A stretch of 64,000 bases of DNA from Zonotrichia leucophrys gambelii (taxonomy: Eukaryota > Chordata > Aves > Passeriformes > Passerellidae): contig NC_088178.1 of the NCBI RefSeq assembly GCF_028769735.1, positions 27,425,357 through 27,489,356 on the forward strand, written 5' to 3'. Shown in pieces: positions 39,581-52,200 of this stretch (the stretch's first letter is position 1; each line of letters opens with the position of its first letter). The translations under genes were made by a program, and so were the position numbers. The notes under the pieces are model-generated. The model had not been told where the DNA came from. It worked only from the letters and a program-made list of their open reading frames with translations, and did not search any database.

Positions 39581-39636
39581 TAAGTAATAATCCATGATTA
39601 ATACAAGCTAAGTAATAATCCATGATTAATACAAGC
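39581..39636. repeat. 28-bp perfect tandem duplication
   Basis: Two identical 28-bp units, 39581-39608 and 39609-39636, each beginning taagtaataatccatgatta and ending atacaagc. The perfect identity indicates a recent event. Confidence 0.96.
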
Positions 39637-42600
39637 TGAATTGCCTTTACAGCAATGTGCTGTACCAGAGCAGAGCAACTCTGAAAGCAGAGCAATAGTC
39701 CTGCCGTCTGCATGGATTTTGTATCCAGAGAGACTCTGAAGAATATTGTGCTGTAAAGAAAAACAGAAATGTCAATTACCAGCCTAATGAAATTATTGTT
39801 TGCAAGCAAAAACTTGAGCTCAGGTAGCTGGGTTTGGATATAAATGCATTCCCTCTAGCTTAGTAAGACATCAAGTTACTGCATTCTATACCTTTAGTAA
39901 GACATCAGATCTTTGTGTTTTATAGCAGTTCAGCAGTGAGCAGTGAACCACACATAGCAGGACACATTCATTCTGCACTGTCTCACTGCAGTCTAGCAAA
40001 GAAAACTCAGTTCCAGCCATCATAACATGCCTGTTGATCCAATGATGCAGAATTTCTTTTTCCTTTTGACCTTCCCCCAGGAAAGCTTCTAATTTATACA
40101 TGGAGTAGGTCTCGTTCCTTAAGCCAAAAAAGCCAAGCAGTCTCTGTTGAAGTAGGCACCTCTGCTTTACTGACCAATTTGTGCTCAGCTTAATGAACCA
40201 GGATGTGCCTGATTTGATTTTGCCAGAGTTTAGCAGTCTAATACATCTGCCTGAAGTATTTACACATTAGGTAGTGGAGATGTGGTTCAGCCAAAGGCTC
40301 TCTGGGAGAGTGGGATGGAAAGGCCCCAAATTAGATTTGCCTCGAGCTACTGTGGCAGCTCGTGTAGACAGAGATGAATTTTGAACCAAAGGAAGCCAAA
40401 GTGATTTTGTTTAACCGTTTTCCTCACTTTTAAATAAGCTGGCGTATAATATCACAATTTGTTTTGGTTTTCCTCAATGAAAATTCTGAAGTCTTTAACA
40501 GCTGACAAGGAAGTTTTATAGAGGTTATTTGGAGGTTAAAAAAGCCCCAAATCTCACTGGTTTTAATATCTTTTAACCACCATGCATTCAGTCCTAAGAA
40601 AAAAATAGTATTATAACTTCACAGTCAGCATCATTATTCTGCTTCTTTCTGATCTTAGTGCTATTTTGTCTACTCAGCTGGGCTAAAAATTGTAAAAAAA
40701 ATCAGCCATACACATCTCATTTAAATGTGAGTATTGTCTGTAATTTAGAGGGGTATTTGTTAATGTATATTGTGTGAGATAGGGTTGGGACAATGTGTAT
40801 TATTTATTGAGATTCCTTGTACATCCCAGATTTTGGCATTGTGAGAATTATTATGGAACACAAAAAGTGGAGATTATCTGCATGCTTTGTAATGAACACG
40901 AAGGGGGAAAATCCCTTATGTTTCTTATTACATTTGGATGGCCAGTGCTTTTATTTTTACTAAGGTCCTGTTTCCTTTGATGCCTATTCAGCTCTGTTTT
41001 GTTTAATGAGATAACTTCTTCAGTACATGTTCTCTATCACTTATTTAACAGGATATCTGTTTTCTGTGTTGTCCTTTAAATCAGAAAGCAGTTTAATTGT
41101 TCATTTTGGGTGGGGCTGTGAAATGGGGACGGGATGTACCCTTGGGTTGTGTTTCTTTCTGAGGCTGCTGGGATTTCGGCGAGGGATTGTTATGTCCAAA
41201 TTCAGGTTTGTTTGGGTCTCAGTGAAGGGACATCTCCTTTGAATTTTCCTCCTTTCATATTTTTATGCCCTTATGCAGTTAAATATACAAAGTGCAGCCC
41301 TTTTCTACAAGATAGATGAAAAGCTGTGCTGGAGTCAGCTGCACCCCGGCTGCTCTCAGCTTTTGTTTGGAAAGGGGCTACATCCTGATGTACCTCATTC
41401 TGTTAAAATAGAGTGAATTTGGATCAAGTTGACTGAAGATGCATTATCTGCCTCGTGTGTTGTGGCTGGTAAATAGCTGGTTCCTGTGGGAAGCACCTAA
41501 AAAGGTTGAGGGTCTTTGGTAGCACATAAGTTCTTTAAACAAAGTTTGATCACAGCAAACTCTAGCATCAGTCTTCGAAGAAGGATAAAAGAGAAGGAAG
41601 AGATTCAGACAGTTTTTTCCTTTTGTAAACTGGCTGCTTTATAGGGGAAAAAATAGCTGGAAATAGCCTGTCTCGTCCCAAATGAAAGGTTGTGGATTAA
41701 GGCATTGCATTAGTGAAACAGCTGCACCAATGTGAAACAGAAAGTCCTCCAGCTTCAGCCATTATGGGTTTGTTTGGTTAGCTCTAATTTTGGAAGTCAT
41801 TATAGCAAAGGTAAATGACTTGCACAGGAGACTACTGTCAACAAAAGACTCGATACATTTACTTTGGCAGGAGCCTTGAGGAGTCTCAGGCCTTTCAGTG
41901 CCTCCTTTATGCAGCTCCTGTCCTGCTCTCACTGTGTGCCTGTGTGCAGGCAGCTCTCCCTCTCTCCCTGCCTCCCGTCCCACAAGTTCTTTGCCCCTGG
42001 CAGGTCGGATTTAAGGGTGGCAGCACCTGCTGCTGAATTGCTGGAGTGTAGCTGTAGAATACCTTCATGTTGAGAGTAGCTGCCCCTGGGCTTCTAAAGC
42101 TGCTATGTTCTGCTCAAGTGAGAATCTGCTCCCTCGCAGTCTAGTACTGGAATACAGTCTGTATCAAAAGCTTCACTTTTAATTGTGTCTCCTTATTGGT
42201 TGGTGTTTGTGTTTCTTATTTTATCATTTAATAGCTTTACACTTGTAGATTCTCAGCATGCTGATGCTTAGCTGAGTTTTCTAGCTTTTTGGTGAAGATT
42301 AAACTGTGAGAATAATTTCCTTCTCAGGCCTGTGCCCGTGTGGTTGAGTGAAGGCTCAGAGTGTCCATTCCACGCTGACTTACACTTGTACAGGTGGGGA
42401 GGCAAATTCCTGATGACAGAAGGAGTGCCCCAGCAGAGCCTGCTCCTTCCTCCCACAGAGCCTCTTGGGAACATTTCCTAGGGGCCTGGCAGAGCTTTCC
42501 TTGCTCTGTAGAGCTGGGGGCGTGAAGGAGAGGGGCAGGGTGAGAATCCTCTCCCTGTGCACTCAGTTTGTCTGTCCTGCACTCCCTGGCTGCTGGGTGA

Positions 42601-45029
42601 CCCAGAGCTCCCTTTGCAATGCCTGCCATGGGTAACTTCTGACTGCTCTCCCTTCCCAGCTGTGGGGGAGTGCTTTCAGTCACTGAATATTTGTTCAGGC
42701 AGACTTCTAAAACATATGGGGCAGACTACTGTTAAGTCTTTTATTTAAAATACAAGATGATTATGCTGCCTCTCCAAATGACAAGAAGCCCATCCCTGCA
42801 TGTCCTCACACACATTTTATGCCCATTGCTGCTGGTCATTCTGATAAATAACCAGTACCAGAGGAAGTGTAAGGTCATTTTCTTGTGCTGCTGTAGAGGA
42901 GAGGATTGTCTTTATCTCTAAGATTGTTCCCTTAGTGCTTATTAACTAGAAATACAGTAATTGAGAACCTGGTAGGAAAAGATTTTGTCTGATAATAGCC
43001 TTGATCTCTAAAATGGAGTATAACTACATAATAATTACACACTCAAGTGTTTGACTGGTATGACTGATATAAACTAGCCAACCATGGAATGGCATGCCTG
43101 GAAAGAGGTTTTATTTCAGATTAATTTAATCTCATGCTGTATATACACCATGGTTTTGCTTTCAGGTCAGGCAATTGATTCTGAAGAAGAAGATGTGGGT
43201 TTAGCTGCATGAACTCTTTTGAACTTCCTTCCACCTGCAGGGTCTTTGAATGTCAGGAGAAGCAGACAGCTTTGGTATTTTGCTCCAATGTCTTTAAAAA
43301 GCCTGAAATATTACTAGAAAAATCTCTTAAAGAGGAAGATCCTTCACTCCAGCTTATTGGGGGAAAATGCAAAAGATGCATCTCTTGGAAAGGCCAGGAC
43401 AGTGTTTTGACTTTACAGTAAATAACTAGTAAAATGCAGAAGTAATAAAACACAGATTTTTTTTTTCCTGTGAGGAGGTGACCTAATGTCCTCATGTCCT
43501 TCTGTATAAAGCTTAATGATGAGGTTTGCTTACTGCCCCCAATATTGACTATGAACTCACTGGCAAGTGCAACAGTTTTGGCTGCACAGACTTGTTTTAA
43601 ATTTCCAGTGTGAGGTTCAGCCTGGAATTTCAGGGGCAGTGATGTGTGGCTGTCAATAGAACAGAAACTCTTGGAGAAATGAGCAACTGTGAAGTTGTGT
43701 GTGCTGATCCCAAAATGCTCCATACACTGCATCCATCAGGAAGTGGGCAAAAGGAGAATGTAGCTTTAAAAATGAAGAACCAGGTTAATTTACAGCAAAG
43801 ATCTAATTGATATCTAAAATTGAAGACCTGTGAATTTAATATCATGACTTTTTCATCAAACAGTAAGGTTGTATTACTGCATTTCTAGAAGTTTATGCTT
43901 GTGGAAATTAGTGTGTTCTTGATATTTTATGATACGCTATTCCTCTTAATTAATGTCTGTTGTAGAGGATGTTTTATGTCCTTTCTACATGCTTCAGGTG
44001 TAACGTTCTCAATAAAATTGACTGCGAAGATAGTCTTGTTTTATTTTAAAGAGTAATTTTGCCAACTCTGCCCAGATTTGTTGAATTTAGTAAACACTCC
44101 AGGTAGGTACTAAGAGCTCTGGCATTGGCAGGGAGGTCTGAGGGAACTCCCACTGTGCTTTCTGCCTCTCACCCCCAAACCTTTGCATAAATTTGGAAGT
44201 GTGTGCAGTCCCAGGAGCTCAGTCTCACTGCTCCAACTGTGGGGGGCTGAGAGGAGGCTCTTGGGGGTGTCCTTAAATTCTGGTACTTGAAAGAATCTAG
44301 ATTTGTTCTTCTAAGCTCAGACAAAATTGGGTGTGTGTTATGGCAGGACCTGCCCTTGGGCTCCCTGTGACAGGGCAGGGAGGGCAGCGTTGTCTTCTTG
44401 TCTTCTTCAAACTGCACAGGCCAGAGAAGGCTCAGAAAGGGATTATTTAAGTCTGTGAGGGAGTACAGCTGCAACTGGAGGAATTTGCTGTTTAAGCCAG
44501 TTTCTTTTTCAGAGTTTCTGTTGCTATAGTCACCTTATTCCTAGCAGAACTGCTGGAAAGGATGGAAATGGAAAGAAAAAATTGGCCAGTTCCTTGTGCA
44601 TTCCTTGTGCAACAGGTGCAGTTTTCATTTGTAAGCACAGACTGAGCAGAATCTCCTTCCATGCCCAGAGAATGCCTGCAGGCAGCACCTTCCACAAGAA
44701 CATGGGATTTCTGCATTTCATATCTCCTGGAGACATGCCAAGCAGAATTTAATTGCTTGTGGTGCAATCTTTCTCTGTGGCTAGATAGGATATTGAATGC
44801 TTTTGAACTCCTAAATTGCCATGGGATGGCCTGATCTGGAGCAGTTGTGTTTAATCTGCAGCCAGATAATGAAAGATGCTCCATCACACAGAGCTCTGTG
44901 ATGCACTTCTTTGTTTTGTAGATACGAGACTTCACTGGAGGGGGAGGGAGGGAGCTCCTGCAATAACACACACGTTTGTTTTTCTGTTTATAAATTGACA
45001 GGTGTTTGGTTTGTCTTGTGTCTGCCCAG

Positions 45030-45158
45030 GAAACCACGTCCTGTCTCCTGGAGAGGCTGTTGGGAAAGGTCTGACAGCGGGCGCTGCGGAAGAGCTCGGG
45101 CTCCCCGAAGGGATTGCAGTGGCAGCATCTCTCATTGATGCACATGCTGGAGGACTAG
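45030..45158 (+). CDS. FGGY: FGGY coding exon 'C' (129 bp, phase 1 to 1), carries the catalytic aspartate motif
   Basis: The translation is [20 protein letters not shown], then [20 protein letters not shown] and GGLG. The [11 protein letters not shown] stretch matches human FGGY near residues 258-267 exactly. By analogy with xylulokinase and glycerol kinase, the aspartate here is the general base that activates the sugar hydroxyl. The acceptor is a strong pyrimidine tract ending tgcccag at 45023-45029. The donor is gtactc at 45159-45164. The exon is CpG-richer than its surroundings (45077-45108), as expected for coding sequence. Its length is a multiple of three and both borders are phase 1, so skipping it would keep frame but remove the presumed active-site aspartate. 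A 217-codon open frame on the opposite strand overlaps it and is judged a chance shadow. Confidence 0.96.
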
Positions 45159-48100
45159 GTACTCACTCATGGATTCACTGCTCTTGGAGACAGGATTGTT
45201 GAATTCATTTCAAAAAGCCATTTTTGACACAGACTGTTTTTATCCAGCCATTTGCTCTGATGGTGTTCTTAAAAACAACCCCAAATCATCACAATAACTA
45301 CCAGCACTGCAAATCTGTTTCTAGAAAGAGGATATATCATTGCTATATGTCTTTTCAGATGGATCTGCAAATTGTTTGTTAATTTCTGCCAGTTCCACTT
45401 TTGACTGAAACACCATGGTGTTGGAATGCCAACATGCTGAGAGTTTGCATCTTCTGTTGCTCAAAACTTTGGGGATAGGCAAGAATAAAACACAAACAAC
45501 CATTCTGAGGGACAAGCCTCATGTTTAAGGCTTGTTCATAGTTAGGATTCTTATTACTTTTAGAAGTGATTCATGATTCAAAGCTTTAAGGTCTGGTGCT
45601 TTGACTTTTTTTTATTTTCCAGCACAATATTCTTACATTCAGCCCTGGTTCATCTTTTCTGAAATACATTTGATGAGGCCAAACAAGTTCATTTTCCTAC
45701 TATGCTGTTTGGCCTTGTCCAAATACTGTCAATAAGAGATTCAGTATAACTTTCTCAGCAGGAAATTGAGGGTTTTTTAGTTTGCTAGTTTAGAAAACAG
45801 TCTTACCTCAGGAAGTTTCAGTGTTATTGAAACAGTACTCTTTAATGGAAATCTATTGCTCATCAGAGGATTTTTACTAGATCTAACTGAAATACGATTA
45901 GGTGCTAAACTACCAGTTTTGCTTCAAATGTTTTGTGCTGTTTAAAAATCCCATTTGTCCTTCTAGAAACTGTGGCCTGGAACTTCTTTAGTGTTTAAAT
46001 CCCTTTACTTTGCTTTTGGTGAGGTAAAGCAGTCATGGAGATTGCTTTTCTTGCTACCTGGAAAGGATTAGATGTAGATCTATCTGCAAAAAGGAAGACT
46101 GAGCTTCAGTGTCATATTTGTAGGTGTGTTGTGACTGGCTTAAAAATATCTGTCACTATCCTAATTGCATAAAAACGTGTTTAAAACTGTGTGCCTTGGC
46201 AGTTCTGTGTTCTTGGAAAAGAACAGAGTAATAATCTGACCTGAAAGAATGAACTTGCAGCAAAACTGGGTTGTCATGGAGCATGTTAAAGTGGCAGTGG
46301 AAGGTCCTTATTTAATTGGCATCATTATGGATCCAGAGCACAAAAAGTTTGCCCATTTTTTCATGTGCTGAACTCAATCAATCGAATTTTAAAAAGAATA
46401 GAGAGCAACTGTCTGTTCCTTGGTACAGACTTGTGTAAAGAAACTCTGACACTAGAAACACTCAGCTGCTGGCATCCCTCAGGAAAGGGCTGCAGTGGAT
46501 AAAGACAGTCTGCTAATCTGAATATGTTTTCCCAGATGGCACCACAAACACCAGCAGACTCCTGGAATGATTGCCAGGAGGAGAAAACCAACACACAGGT
46601 TGTTGTTGGAGAGAGGGGGGCATTACGAAGGGGAGATAGTGGGAGACACCATAGCTCAGTGCAGTCTGGGACAAGAGGAGCATTTACAGTGGAACTCACA
46701 ATTCTTGAATCTGGGAAGGGTAATAAATGTATTGGAAATGGTGTGGAAACTTAGTAGAAAGGACAGCAAAAAGTAAAAGATTTGATAGCAAAAATGAAAG
46801 TATTTTGATAGCAAAAGTGATAGCAGGAGCAAAAGGCGAGTCGAAGAGTGCAGATATCTGTAAAGAAAATATCCTGCAGGCTGAGCCAGGATGATGTGAT
46901 GGACGTCTTGTTTGCAGTGTTAATAACTTTTGATGCAGCTCAGATCTGCCCTTGGCTGGATGTGAAGTGTGGTTTGGCTGAGCAGGTTCCTGAAGTTTAT
47001 GAAGGCTTCAAAGCTTTGAGTACAATAAGGTAAAGAATAGTTTAGTGTGTATGTTTGAGGAGGTCATGTGTGACTCCTGGATCAGTCCATCTGATACCTC
47101 TTATGGAAAAGTGAGGATCTAAGAGCCAAGCAGTTATATCTTGCATTTTAACCTACTGTACTAATTTCAGAGAATGTACAGATAAAACTGTGAGGATGGC
47201 AGGCCAGACTTGTGGGGTTGGCCTCATAAAAATGCTGTTTACATTGCACCTTTTCAAAAGGCATCAGCATTGTTTGAACAAAAGTAGATGATTTATGGTG
47301 CAGTGTCTAAAATACCATGTTACTGTGGAAGAGATCCAGAAGTACACATTGCTGAGCACTGCTTGCCTTCCTAAAAAGCTCTCCTCTGTTCTGTGTGGTG
47401 CACAGACTTCTTGTTCAGCCTCTGCTTCTGAATCTGCCTCAGACTATGAAAAGTTCCACCTAAGCTAAAGGTGAAAGTGACTTATAACAGCAATTATATA
47501 ACTTTTAGCCAATATTCCAGACATTTGCTGTCTGATTTTAATTACTCACAAATAGGAGGATTCTAACAATTCTAAACACTGGTGAAGCCACTGACTAAAA
47601 TTCCAAAAAGAGCCATAATTCCAGTTTTGCAGAAGCATATTTTATTAGCAATTAAAAAGATGTTTTCAGTTTTATATTGTTTATGAAAATACATTTGCAG
47701 GATATACTGACTATATAGTTTAATAGATTTCTTCCCTCTCAAGTGTGAACAGTATTTTTAACTCAAGAAATTCTAATACCGTCTTGCTTAGTACAGGAAT
47801 TTGCCTTGTAGACAACCCTATCCAAAATTCCTAATATGCATTCATTATGTTGAAGCAGTGAAAAAATAAAACATGAAGTAGAAGCCTTACTTTTAGTTTT
47901 TTGTTGTTCCTAACTCTCTTTAGAAATTCATAGTTGCAAGACAGTTTAGTTAAAGGGACACGAGGATGGATTTTTTTCAGACTTTAAAATTGTAGCCCTT
48001 AATTTTCTGATGATTTAGATGACTTCCAACCATGGTAATACCAGGATAGCCATGGTGATCCCAGTAAGAGAAACCCCCCCAGACTGATTTGATAACAGAG

Positions 48101-49108
48101 CATTGCAGTGGTGATCTAAACAAGAGGCTGTTAATGAAATGTAGGATATGAACCAGCCCTAGCACTAAGTATCTTTCACGATGTCCAGCAAATGTTTTCC
48201 TGATCCTTGTACAGGGAGATGAAGGGGATTTTTTTATCAGTATTGACATACTGGTCTCCAAATTGAGTTTTGCAGATGAAAATGCACAGTTGGGTGGCCA
48301 GCTTGCCAGCAGAAAAGCAATGTTTAAGAAAAGAAAAGTGTAATGTAAAAATGTTACTTGTTGGCTGCTGCGTTTTGCTGAGTGCAGCACAAGGCGGTGC
48401 CAGGATGCAGCCTGGGAGAGGAGGAGGAGGAGAGGGCAGATTGCCTCTGTAGCCTCCCCTGAAGTGACTCAAGCAGGATGGGATGTGTTTGAGGCTCAGC
48501 TGCAGGTCTGCCTGGCATCTCCTGGGTGTATTTTCTGCTGCAGGCTGAGTGGTGCTGACTCTGTGCTCCTCAGAGCCAAGCTCAGTTCCTCGAAGGGGAG
48601 GAAAAAATTTGCCTTTAGATGGTTTTGACGTGGACAGAACAGCAGTAGCAGTGAAGACAACAAAGCTGGCAGCCTTCCAGTCTCCTGCCAAGTTACCCCT
48701 TTCTCCAACTCATCCCCTGACAAAACACATCATCCAGGATGTTCATGATAACCTGTGAACAAATAAACACATCTGCAGCTTGCCAATACAGCAGGGCACT
48801 TTTATTCTGCATGTCAGTGAGCTACCTAAGAGAATAAATGTCAGGTAAAACAACACTTTCTAGGTAAAATAGCACTTAAAAATCATGATGATAGACATTC
48901 ATTTAGAAGAAGTCATCTTGGGTCCTTATTTCTGAAATAAATACTTTAATCTGATGGATAAAATTATTTTCTTTGTTGGCTAAGTAGACTTTCTTAATTT
49001 GTGGCAGTGGTGTGAGATACTCAGCAATTATTTGAGTGCAGACAAGGTCTGTTGGGTGCAGGGTGGCTTGTTCTTCTTTAACAGAGAATTTTAATTTTAC
49101 TTTAATAG
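45159..49108 (+). other. FGGY intron C-D (3.95 kb)
   Basis: The shortest intron in the window. It contains an unassigned short open frame ending at a donor-like site (46824-47033), a GGA-repeat purine tract (about 48417-48437) and a 171-codon minus-strand open frame (48176-48691) that I do not regard as coding. No recognised mobile element. Confidence 0.85.
48417..48437. repeat. GGA-repeat purine tract
   Basis: ggaggaggaggag embedded in a wider purine-only stretch. Purine tracts in introns can act as splicing enhancers or form unusual DNA structures, but nothing here shows that they do. Confidence 0.7.
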
Positions 49109-49212
49109 GAGTAATTGGAGCAGATGTGAAAGGACACAACCTTCCATGTGAGAACCAGCCCATTACGTCCCGAGTCGCTATGATCTGTGGAACATCTTCG
49201 TGCCACATGGGG
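49109..49212 (+). CDS. FGGY: FGGY coding exon 'D' (104 bp, phase 1 to 0), carries the CGTSS nucleotide-binding motif
   Basis: The first two bases complete a glycine codon. The reading continues [20 protein letters not shown], then [14 protein letters not shown], matching human FGGY around residues 268-301. The CGTSS segment corresponds to the second phosphate-binding (GTS-type) loop of FGGY kinases, where the N- and C-terminal lobes meet and ATP binds. The acceptor is a T-rich stretch ending taatag at 49103-49108. The donor is gtaggt at 49213-49218. I placed the 3' border after the complete ggg codon, because that gives a GT donor and phase 0. No later exon is certain within the window. Confidence 0.95.
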
Positions 49213-52200
49213 GTAGGTTGTATGTGTCATCCTCATTGGTGCAGAATTTACTAACTTATGTTTTTGAAGGGAAAATTGACCTTTGTCCTTCTCACCCCGT
49301 TCTTTTTTCCTTGAATTTTTTTCTGGTAACTCTACCTTTGGATATTAATTATAAATTACCGTGCATTTGCTATTAAGCAAGAACTTTAATAGTAGTAGAA
49401 ATCAATACTGAAAAATGACATGGAAAGTAAAAACCACGATGCCAGAGTGGCTTAAAGAGCAGCCTGAAATCTGAGCCAAAGCCTGAGCCTGAGTTATCTG
49501 TGACAGGCCTATCACTAATGTGTTACAGAAGAGTGTCTTTGGAGAAGGAGTGCCCATCTTCAGTCACAGCCCTGCTCCCCCACCTCCTCCCTTAATCAAT
49601 ATAAATCCTTCTCCCTCTGAAAATTGCCATGGTCTATAGAATTATGAGACATATCATCACTAAAAAGAAAGAAAACCCCCAATAAGCAGTTTTCACTTCG
49701 CTAATTTTTCTCAGTGAATTAATACAAAAGCTTTCTCTGAGATTGCAATTAAAATTTAGTGTCTGCTTTTGAAATTTATACTGTTTTAAAATGTATGAGT
49801 CTGAGAGCATTCCATTTAGATAAGTACCCTTTTCTGCCACATTTTTTATTTAAAACTCATTTTGGTCTTAAATTTAGAATGATTAGAACTTGGATTTTTC
49901 CAAAAAGGAGCAAATGGCACTGCGAGTGCTAGAGGTGTTAGAGAGGAATGACATGCTTCATGGAGAAATCTCCAGGAGAGAATAAGAAGGAGGCTGATAA
50001 TAAAACATCAGGCTTAACAATAAGTTAAGTTGTCTCTGTAGTAACAGCATGAATCCATGGTGATCTTGAGCATGAATAAATGGTGATCATATCACGTGGA
50101 TTGTCTTCAGCAAAGCATTTTAGCACGTGATTGAATTTAAAGACATGAATAATCCTACTATTGTGAAGCAGAGCATTGAGCCTAAATCCCATAGACCAAT
50201 TGGAATATATTTTGGTTCCTTCCTAAACAAAAGTTTCAAGCTTCAAGCTCCATTATTCTTGGCTTGCTCTGTCTTTGAAAAATTGCACTGGTACCTGTCT
50301 GTCTGTCATAGGGCAGGTGGGGCACACTGAGAGAGGGAGTCACCCTTCAAGCCCTGCCACTGTTTCCATTATTTCTTGGTTTTTGATGGAGGTTTCTGCC
50401 CCTTCAGTAGAAGCTGTTTGGGTGAACTCTTGCTAACCTGTTTCATTTAGCTGAGTTAGTTTGAATTGTTAAAATGAGTTAATGGAGACATGGTGCTGGA
50501 GTGCAGTGAGCTGAGGAGCTCACAGGCAGCTTCCCCCAAAGGTCTAAGGGCAGTGTTGGGTAGCTGGCCCTGGGCCAGCTGGCTCTGGCTCATTCCTTTA
50601 GCACAACCAGCCCTGCAGGAGGACATGTGTGTGGTTTTTTATTAATGGTTGATATTTGTACATTGGTAAGTTCTAACATACACCCAGTGCACAACAGTAG
50701 ATTGTTTGATTTCCCAAACTCGAGCATGGCACATCAATATTAACATGTTTTGTCTGCACTGTCCACAACCATGAGAGTTGTGGCTTCATTAAATATGCTA
50801 ATGTAGCAAAAGGGCTGTGATAAAATCCATGTTGATGCTCTGTCATCAAAGCAACCCGAAATTGGAACACAGACTGCACGAGGCAGAACCTTTTAAGGCC
50901 TTTAATCACTTCAGTTCAAACTCAGGAATAGATGCTTGTGCAGCTTTTGCTAGATTTAAGTAGATTTTTACTTAAATCTACCTACTCAGCATTTTATAAT
51001 CATTTCCTTAACTGCCTGCCTTCGCCCATATGCACAGGGAGGGGTATAACAAACTCTAGCCAGCAGACAATAAGTAAATTCTAAACTTCTCTGGATCTAA
51101 TCTGTGAAAGGATTTTAGTTTTCTCTTCTTTTATCTATTACCTGACCAGGCTGCATGAAGTAAGCATGGAGCACACAGAGCAGTGGTATTTGTGTTTTAA
51201 TGAGACCTATATGCAGCTGCATTTGGCCAAAATTAGCTGTTCCTTTTTTTAATTAGGGCTATAAAATGAAAGTATATTATACTTGTGTTTTGATAGAAAT
51301 ATATATTTTTCTCTCTCCGTGTGCACCAAGGGACCCTCAGGGCTACAGAGATTAATCATCGAGTTTAATTTAATGCAGTGGGAGAGAGACCTGTGTGGTC
51401 AGGCGGGCATTAAAAAGTGCCTTTGATGTGCCTCAGGTGCACTGAGCCCCAGTGAGCCAGCAACAATAATACCTTTGTGAGATGATCAGAGACGAGAGAG
51501 GGAGAAAATGGCCTGTGTGGAAACTCAAGGCCGTCCTTTGTTGTGGTTCTGGCAAACGAAGGAGCCAACTGTCAGGAGAAATTCAGCAAACAGAAAGCAG
51601 GGGGAAAGTACGGCTGGGTTTCTTTCAAGGGGCCATAACAGGAAACTGTTCAAAATCATCTGCAATGCCTTTCTTTTCCAGCCCTTCCTCCTCCTCTGCT
51701 CAGGGCAGGGGGACTGCTCTTGGTATCTGTGTGCTGGTACAGTAGTTCCATTCTCTAGACCAAGAACTCCATGAGTCACGGGACTTGAACACAGCATTCA
51801 CTTTAAACTTTCAGAGAAACTGCTCCTCGACCCAGTTTTCATTACCTCCAGGACTCTAGAGATCTTAAACAAAAGACTTTGCTAATCATGCCTTTGATAT
51901 TTTAGAAAGTACAAATGTGGAACCTAATTTTACTCATGACTATAATAGCTTAATTTGTGGTGGAACTACCATTTTTGAGTGAGGATATGCTTTTGGAATT
52001 AACCACTGGCAGTTTGGGGTAAACAGAGGCACACAAAGAATTTCATGTTGCTGTTGAATAGCTCATGAAAGCAGCAAAATGCTTGTTGTAATTAGGTTAT
52101 TGACCCCAGCCCAGGTCTGAGCTGTTGGTTGCTGAAAGTCACTGCCACCTCAGGGCTCATCCATTATCCATGAGGAAAAAGAAAAGAAAAGATGGTTTTC

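Larger units (their letters stand above)
32092..45029 (+). other. FGGY intron B-C (12.9 kb)
   Basis: Begins with an AT-only tract and a CR1 fragment next to the exon B donor. Further on it holds the 32842-32940 inverted repeat, a TTTG/TTG simple repeat (36561-36634), a minus-strand open frame of unknown origin (36166-36546), a reverse CR1 copy (37866-38235), a possible ancient element (39080-39260) and a 28-bp tandem duplication (39581-39636). The rest is unremarkable intronic sequence. Confidence 0.85.
7548..49212 (+). other. FGGY: FGGY gene, internal part (four coding exons and their introns)
   Basis: This is the middle portion of the gene for FGGY carbohydrate kinase domain-containing protein. 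The family (FGGY sugar kinases, with xylulokinase, ribulokinase and glycerol kinase) transfers phosphate from ATP to a sugar. Human FGGY and its yeast relative are reported to phosphorylate D-ribulose at C-5, proposed as a metabolite-repair role in the cytosol. The sequence shows four exons with AG/GT borders, compatible phases and 145 uninterrupted codons. Their translation closely follows the human protein as I remember it, from about residue 155 to 300, with one residue fewer near the start of the first exon. Exons for the N-terminal part, including the first phosphate-binding loop, must lie left of the window, because I could not find them in 1-7547. The C-terminal FGGY_C lobe must lie to the right. 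The span is given only as far as the last certain exon. Confidence 0.95.

Noticed and set aside
43253..43732. 159-codon minus-strand open frame
   Set aside because: No domain, no splice signals, and a plus-strand frame overlaps it. One or two frames of this size are expected by chance in 64 kb.
48176..48691. 171-codon minus-strand open frame in intron C-D
   Set aside because: Overlaps a second open frame on the same strand and a purine repeat. No recognisable domain.
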